Shown here one piece after another: positions 59,911 through 64,000 of a stretch of DNA of 64,000 bases; the stretch's first letter is position 1, and the number at the start of each line of letters is the position of its first letter. Where the stretch lies: contig NZ_CP061721.1 of NCBI RefSeq assembly GCF_014764445.1, forward strand, positions 868,001 to 932,000, read 5' to 3'. This stretch comes from Pseudarthrobacter sp. BIM B-2242. Its GTDB lineage: Bacteria; Actinomycetota; Actinomycetes; Actinomycetales; Micrococcaceae. The position numbers and the translations under genes are program-made. Below the pieces are notes generated by a model. It saw only the letters and a program-made list of their open reading frames with translations. It was not told the origin of the DNA and searched no databases.

Positions 59911-60774
59911 ATGATGGCGCGCATGGCACCGATTACGTTCACGCCTGCCCTGAACCGGCAATCCCTGCGGCCTGACTGCGGCAACTGCTTTGCCCTCTGC
60001 TGTACCGCCTTCGGATTCTCGCGGTCTGCGGATTTTGCGCTCGACAAACCCGCCGGCACTCCCTGCCAAAACCTCGCCCCCGACTTCTCCTGCACCATCC
60101 ACACCAGCCTGCGCCCGCGGGGTTTCCGCGGCTGCACCGTCTTTGACTGTTTCGGCGCCGGCCAGAAAGTGTCGCAGGGGCTCTTCGGCGGCACGAGCTG
60201 GCGCGAGGATCCTGGCACCAAAAGCGAGATGTTTGCCGCGTTCAAAACCGTGCGGCAGCTGCACGAGATGCTTTGGCACTTAGCCGAGGCCCGGCGTCGG
60301 ACTTTTGATCCCGACGTCGCGGAATGCGCCGGGGAGCTCGGCGCCACTATCGGGCAGCTCGTCGACGGCGGCCTGCAGCAGCTGCTCGCGCTGGATGTCC
60401 AGGACCTCCACGTCCGGGTGCGCTCGACGCTGATGGACGTCAGCGCGGAAGTCCGGGCGTCCTATTTTGCCGCCGGGAATGAACATCTTGACGCGGGGCT
60501 GGGGCCGGGAGCGGACCTGATGGGCAGCAATCTCGGGGGCCGCCGGCTGTGCGGCGCAGACCTGAGAGGGGCGTACCTGATTGCGGCCGACCTGCGGAAC
60601 GCTGACCTGTCGGGCGTGGATCTGCTCGGCGCGGACATCCGGGACGCGCGGCTTGACGGCGCCGACCTGTCGGCGGCACTGTTCCTGACCCAGCCGCAGC
60701 TCAACTCCGCCAGCGGCAGCCGCACCACGCGGCTGCCCGCGGACCTGGTGATGCCCGCGCACTGGGAGGGATGA
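59911..60774 (+). CDS. Pentapeptide-repeat protein with cysteine-rich N-terminal domain
   Basis: About 287 residues. The N-terminal domain RPDCGNCFALCCTAF...CQNLAPDFSCTIHTSLRPRGFRGCTVFDCFGAGQKVSQG has about nine cysteines, a pattern seen in a conserved actinobacterial family. The C-terminal part has about ten pentapeptide repeats (GADLMGSNLGGRRLCGADLRGAYLIAADLRNADLSGVDL), which form a right-handed beta-helix that mimics DNA in gyrase-protecting relatives such as MfpA and Qnr. The start among ATG 59911/59914/59923 is uncertain. Function unknown. Confidence 0.85.
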   Translation: MMARMAPITFTPALNRQSLRPDCGNCFALCCTAFGFSRSADFALDKPAGTPCQNLAPDFSCTIHTSLRPRGFRGCTVFDCFGAGQKVSQGLFGGTSWREDPGTKSEMFAAFKTVRQLHEMLWHLAEARRRTFDPDVAECAGELGATIGQLVDGGLQQLLALDVQDLHVRVRSTLMDVSAEVRASYFAAGNEHLDAGLGPGADLMGSNLGGRRLCGADLRGAYLIAADLRNADLSGVDLLGADIRDARLDGADLSAALFLTQPQLNSASGSRTTRLPADLVMPAHWEG

Positions 60775-60833
60775 GGGAAGAGGACCGCGTACGACGGCGG
60801 CGTCCGGCGTGGGCAGTTGGAAGCACCTTCGGA

Positions 60834-61376
60834 TCAAGCGAGGATGCGCTGGTACAGGATGTGGTCCTGCCAGGAACCGGCGATCAGCAGGTACGCGGAA
60901 GCCAGCCCGATCTCCGTGAAGCCCGCCTTCCTAAGGACCTTTTGGGAAGCTGCGTTGTGGATGAGCGTGGCCGCCTGAAGCCGGTGCAGCCCCAACTCTT
61001 TCCGCGAATAGTCCAGCGCAAAGGCGACAGCTGCGGAGCCGATTCCCCGGCCGGTGAACTCCTGGTCCACCCAGTAGCCGAGGTTGGCGCTGAGGAACGG
61101 CCCGCGCACAATGCCGGTGATGGTCAGCGCCCCAACCACCCGCTCGTCTTCCAGCAGGATGAACGGCACTTCGGAGCCGGCGGCGTGCTGGGCCAGCTTG
61201 GAACCGATGACTTCGGCTTGCCCTTCAGCGGTGTAGAACGCGGCCGGCCGGTGAGGTTCCCAGGGAGCCAGGTGGTCCCGGTTCAGCTGGTAGGCGGCCT
61301 GCAGCAGTCCGGCGTCGGAGGGGCGGATCACCCGGGCGCGGACGGTGCCGGTCAGCGCGTAGGTCGTTGCAGTCAC
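60834..61376 (-). CDS. RimJ/RimL-type GNAT N-acetyltransferase
   Basis: A 180-residue acetyltransferase. Acetyl-CoA motif VDQEFTGRGIGSAAVAFAL (about 103-121), then LHRLQAATLIHNAASQKVLRKAGF, as in ribosomal-protein alanine acetyltransferases. The N-terminal strand (RARVIRPSDAGLLQAAYQLNRDHLAPWEP) is also of RimJ type. GTG at 61376 has a poor ribosome site. The substrate may be a protein N terminus or small molecule. Confidence 0.9.
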   Translation of the reverse strand: MTATTYALTGTVRARVIRPSDAGLLQAAYQLNRDHLAPWEPHRPAAFYTAEGQAEVIGSKLAQHAAGSEVPFILLEDERVVGALTITGIVRGPFLSANLGYWVDQEFTGRGIGSAAVAFALDYSRKELGLHRLQAATLIHNAASQKVLRKAGFTEIGLASAYLLIAGSWQDHILYQRILA

Positions 61377-61451
61377 CCCGCGACTATAGCGGCTGCGGTC
61401 ACATGATGGTTGCTCTTGAGAGACAACAGGTGAGGGAACCGGAATGCCGGG

Positions 61452-61889
61452 TCACAGCCGCTGCAGCTTCGCGAAGGATTCGGTCCATCCGTCGCGGTGC
61501 AGGGCCAGCCGTTCCTCGGTCACGAACGGGCCCTGGGAGAGGACCAGCTTCGTGCCCGTGCCGTCGCCGGCGAGCGCGAGGTCCACAACGGTCTCACGGT
61601 CGTCGGGGGTCGGTTCTTCCCAGTTGAAGGTGTACACGAGGTGCCAGGGCGGGTCGATTTCGAGGAATTCGCCGGAGAGGTTGAAGGGCTCGCCGTCCGG
61701 GGGTGCCATGCGGAAGCGGTAGCGGCCGCCCGCCACTAGGTTGAGGTCGGCGGAGGGAAGGGTGAAGCCCTCCGGACCCCACCACTTCGCCAGTTCGGTG
61801 GCGTCGGTCAGCATCCTGAAGATCTTCTCGGGCGGAGCCGCCAGCCTGCATTCCAGGTTCAGGGCATGGCTGGCGGGCTGCTCATTCAT
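61452..61889 (-). CDS. AHSA1-type SRPBCC domain protein
   Basis: A 145-residue protein with the SRPBCC/AHSA1 fold: LNLECRLAAPPEKIFRMLTDATELAKWWGPEGFTLP at the start and DLALAGDGTGTKLVLSQGPFVTEERLALHRDGWTESFAKLQRL at the end, typical of the ArsR-coupled subgroup. The ligand is unknown. ATG at 61889 overlaps the upstream gene's stop by 8 bp, so it is translationally linked with the helical-repeat protein. Confidence 0.88.
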   Translation of the reverse strand: MNEQPASHALNLECRLAAPPEKIFRMLTDATELAKWWGPEGFTLPSADLNLVAGGRYRFRMAPPDGEPFNLSGEFLEIDPPWHLVYTFNWEEPTPDDRETVVDLALAGDGTGTKLVLSQGPFVTEERLALHRDGWTESFAKLQRL

Positions 61890-62157
61890 CGTCCGGCTCT
61901 TCGTCGGTGAGCTCGGCGAGAACGTCGGCGGCATCGCTGTTGCCGTTGGCGGCGAGCCGCCGGAGCTCGTCGAGGTCCGACTTTTCGGCGGCGAGTTCAA
62001 CGAGCTGGTCGGCAGCATCCCGGCTGCCGCCGTCCGCGAGACGCCGCAGTTCCTCGAAGTCTTCCCGCTCCGCGGCCAGTTCGATCAATTGCCCCACGGC
62101 GTCGGTGTCGCCGCGTGCCGCTTGTTCCCGGAGTGCTTCGAGATCGAAATCAGACAT
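61882..62157 (-). CDS. Small acidic helical-repeat protein
   Basis: A 91-residue acidic protein built from three near-identical units of about 27 residues: ALREQAARGDTDAVGQLIEL, ELRRLADGGSRDAADQLVEL and ELRRLAANGNSDAADVLAEL. The spacing and the small-residue pattern (A-x-x-G-x-x-x-A) resemble HEAT/Sel1-type alpha-helical solenoids that bind proteins. The stop overlaps the SRPBCC gene by 8 bp. I do not recognise a named family; a binding adaptor is inferred. Confidence 0.75.
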   Translation of the reverse strand: MSDFDLEALREQAARGDTDAVGQLIELAAEREDFEELRRLADGGSRDAADQLVELAAEKSDLDELRRLAANGNSDAADVLAELTDEEPDDE

Positions 62158-62342
62158 GGTGTGTACCTCCGAAGTCCGGTGCTGCTGAACATATCCGTCG
62201 GGCGTGAGCCAGTGACGTGACCCTCACGCTCCATGATGTCTGACTTGGTGAACAGGCGGAACAGGTGTTTGTGGATGGCCTTGGCTCTGCGGACCGGTTG
62301 AAGGCCCTTGGGGTGCGCCGGGGGCAGTGGGAGGATGAATCC

Positions 62343-63014
62343 GTGGACCAATTCTTTGACTTCCTGCGCAGCTACTGGTGGCTGGTCTTCCCTCTCAGCG
62401 GAATGGCCGGAGGGTGGGCGCGGCAGTGGTCCAAGGCCAGCGAACGCCGGCACCGTCGCCGTGTGGAGCTGTACACGCTCAAGAACCAGGCGGTGCAGGC
62501 GGAACAGGCCAGCCACGCCGAGGTCGCCGCCCTGATTGCAGCGCACGACGCCGTGAACCGGCGCTGGCTGGACTACGAGCTCGACGTCGGGAAACTCATC
62601 GACTTCCCGGTCATGACGGATGTGCGGGAGCCCCTTACGGTGGCTTTCCTCCGGGCGAAGAAAGCGGCGGACGGGTTGCGGCCGGACGCCCCGGGCGACA
62701 TCACGACGGCGGCCCGGCTGGCGGAGTACCGGACAGCCGTGCACGGCTTTGAGCTGGCGTTCGACGTCGCAGAGCGCGAAGCCATGCGAGTCAAAGACCA
62801 CAACTTCTCGGAGCTGGAGCGCCAGCGCCTGACGACGGCGAGGAAGCTGCTCAACATCGCCTCCGACAGCGCCGCAACGCCTGCCGAACGGCAGACCGCG
62901 TACAAGCGCGCCCGGAAGGAACTGGACGGTCTCATCGTCCTGCCCGACGTCACGGTGGCGGCGCTGGAGGTGAAGATTGCAGGCGAACTGAACGCACCGC
63001 ACGCCTCCGAGTGA
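62343..63014 (+). CDS. Hypothetical protein with N-terminal membrane anchor and helical tail
   Basis: A 223-residue protein. GTG at 62343 has GGGAGG upstream. A hydrophobic segment (RSYWWLVFPLSGMAGGWARQW, about 8-28) is followed by a long alpha-helical, charge-rich domain (RRHRRRVELYTLKNQAVQAEQASHAEVAALI...) reminiscent of tail-anchored coiled coils. No enzyme motif is seen. It is divergent from the helical-repeat gene and convergent with the peptidase gene. Confidence 0.75.
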   Translation: MDQFFDFLRSYWWLVFPLSGMAGGWARQWSKASERRHRRRVELYTLKNQAVQAEQASHAEVAALIAAHDAVNRRWLDYELDVGKLIDFPVMTDVREPLTVAFLRAKKAADGLRPDAPGDITTAARLAEYRTAVHGFELAFDVAEREAMRVKDHNFSELERQRLTTARKLLNIASDSAATPAERQTAYKRARKELDGLIVLPDVTVAALEVKIAGELNAPHASE

Positions 63015-63061
63015 GTCATCGCGCCGGAAGGGACCGCGAGCACTTCGCCTATCAGAGCTAA

Positions 63062-64000
63062 TTAGCTATAGGACGCGGTGATGGTGCGCGTTGACCCGTT
63101 CATTGTGATTTGTCCGCCGTAGGGCAGGATCCACTGGGGGCGGGTATGCCCGAACGGCACCCCGACGCAGATGACGGCCTCGGGGTTGTACAGGGTGACC
63201 TCTTCAATGACCGCGTCCCGCTGGGCGTCGCGCAGCCGGGTGCGTTCATCGGGTTCCGGCTGGTGTTCAAAATTGCTGGTCGGTGCCCTGGCGACGAGAA
63301 CCCCGTGGACCGCGTTGAGGATGCCGCGCTCTCCGAGTGCGCGGACCCACCTCTTCACCCAGTCGGCGGGCGGGATCAGTTCGCTGGTTTCCAGCAGCAG
63401 GATGGACCCGTGCAGGTCCTCAACCGGCGGCAGGCGGTCTGCCAGCGCAAGCTGGTCGATGACCTCCAGACATCCGCCCCAGGTTCGTCCGGATACCAGC
63501 CGGGCCGGCCCGGCCCATGCCCACGGTTCGGTGGGCTCCCGTTCTCCGAATTCGACAAGTGCTTGCGGGTCATGCCAATCCTTGCCATAGTCCTCGGCTT
63601 CACCCGGATCGGTAATCGTGAGTTCACCGCCGGTCATCAGGGCGGCCCTTAATGAGGTGAGGTGGACTTCGTCAATGCCGGGGCCGGGACCGAGATGAAC
63701 CTGGGTGGAACCACCGTAGAAACCGGCGATGCCGTGGGCCCAGAGCCAGTTCAGCAGGTTAGTGTTGTCGCTGTAACCAAGAAAGATCTTGGGATCGGCC
63801 CGGGCGGCTTCGGCGTCCAGATAAGGGATGACAGTGATCTGGTCATCACCGCCGATGGTGGCGAGTATGGCTCGGATGGTTGGGTCAGCGAATGCCGCGT
63901 TGAGATCGGCGGCACGGTCTTCGGCGGTTGCACCGAGCCGGCGGGTCGTGGGGAATTCCACGGGCACAAGACCTGTGGCGCCGGCGAAGCGATTCATGGC
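63062..64000 (-). CDS. S66 family LD-carboxypeptidase/MccF-like protein (5' end beyond window)
   Basis: At least 313 residues; the frame is open through the right edge, and relatives have about 30 more N-terminal residues, so the ATG at 63997 is probably internal. Catalytic triad of S66 serine peptidases: Ser in KIFLGYSDNTNLLNWLW, Glu in SILLLETSELIPP, His in GVPFGHTRPQWILPYGG. Known members cleave L,D-tetrapeptides in cell-wall recycling or confer self-immunity to microcin C7 (MccF). The sequence here with GxSDNTNLLN is nearer to the MccF branch. The substrate is uncertain. Confidence 0.9.
   Translation of the reverse strand, partial: AMNRFAGATGLVPVEFPTTRRLGATAEDRAADLNAAFADPTIRAILATIGGDDQITVIPYLDAEAARADPKIFLGYSDNTNLLNWLWAHGIAGFYGGSTQVHLGPGPGIDEVHLTSLRAALMTGGELTITDPGEAEDYGKDWHDPQALVEFGEREPTEPWAWAGPARLVSGRTWGGCLEVIDQLALADRLPPVEDLHGSILLLETSELIPPADWVKRWVRALGERGILNAVHGVLVARAPTSNFEHQPEPDERTRLRDAQRDAVIEEVTLYNPEAVICVGVPFGHTRPQWILPYGGQITMNGSTRTITASYS

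Noticed and set aside
63056..63067. AGCTAATTAGCT palindrome
   Set aside because: A 12-bp AT-rich palindrome at the stop of the S66 peptidase gene; too short for a firm terminator call and no regulator context.

Overview
The window is a high-GC, gene-dense stretch of chromosome from an actinobacterium, most likely a member of the Micrococcaceae close to Arthrobacter/Pseudarthrobacter (inference). The grounds are GC-rich third codon positions, frequent GTG and TTG starts, DinB/mycothiol-type enzymes, a GAF-ANTAR regulator, a TCGAAC-type SOS box and candidate leaderless genes. No tRNA, rRNA, CRISPR array, insertion sequence or phage module was found. Most genes look like ordinary accessory chromosome content with many small stress, detoxification and regulatory proteins.

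Layout. 1-6.1 kb (minus): a RecB-like nuclease/helicase cut by the window edge, a TerC membrane protein and a short RecQ helicase. 6.35-9.1 kb: a molybdopterin FdhF/YdeP-type oxidoreductase facing a small DUF6457 gene. 9.2-20.1 kb: mainly plus-strand small genes: CPBP protease, membrane protein, a lipoprotein resembling a serine hydrolase but without its catalytic pair, GNAT, MFS exporter, SRPBCC, GerW-like, GAF-ANTAR, VOC, DUF1801, DinB, alpha/beta hydrolase and a D-2-hydroxyacid dehydrogenase. 20.35 kb: glutathione-independent formaldehyde dehydrogenase, preceded by a perfect tandem repeat. 25.4-27.9 kb: isochorismatase-like hydrolase and an SOS-controlled umuDC pair. 28.8-31.8 kb: rsgA with a tiny upstream ORF, then divergently a rifampicin-monooxygenase-like gene with a perfect rifamycin-associated element (RAE). 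33.5-34.3 kb: a membrane protein gene broken by an in-frame TGA. 34.9-37.6 kb: the first of two PEP-synthase/rifampicin-phosphotransferase-like proteins, in an operon with a DHFR-like protein. 38.8-40.4 kb: PadR/HAAS pair, a TetR remnant and a DUF2306 membrane protein. 40.7-44.2 kb: an Nramp-like transporter, a DHDPS-family lyase/aldolase and a divergent LacI regulator with three operator-like sites. 44.5-46.6 kb: two Excalibur-domain proteins (membrane-anchored HNH nuclease and PASTA lipoprotein). 49.0-51.8 kb: a tightly overlapping marR-fadD-DUF2177-lipoprotein operon. 53.8-56.1 kb: the second PEP-synthase-like gene. 56.3-64 kb: SHOCT protein, membrane-anchored serine hydrolase, mycothiol-dependent-type enzyme, TetR, pentapeptide-repeat protein, GNAT, SRPBCC with an overlapping helical-repeat protein, and an S66 (MccF-like) peptidase cut by the right edge.

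Common themes are antibiotic and xenobiotic handling (RAE-rox, two PEP-dependent phosphotransferase-like proteins, MFS and DMT exporters, MccF-like peptidase), C1/aldehyde metabolism (formaldehyde dehydrogenase, FdhF-like enzyme) and DNA damage response (RecQ, RecB-like helicase, UmuDC). The most notable observations are the RAE in front of rox, the 26-codon upstream ORF of rsgA, the Nramp-like protein lacking the metal-binding signature beside a DHDPS-family enzyme, the apparently inactive serine hydrolase, and the TGA-interrupted membrane protein.
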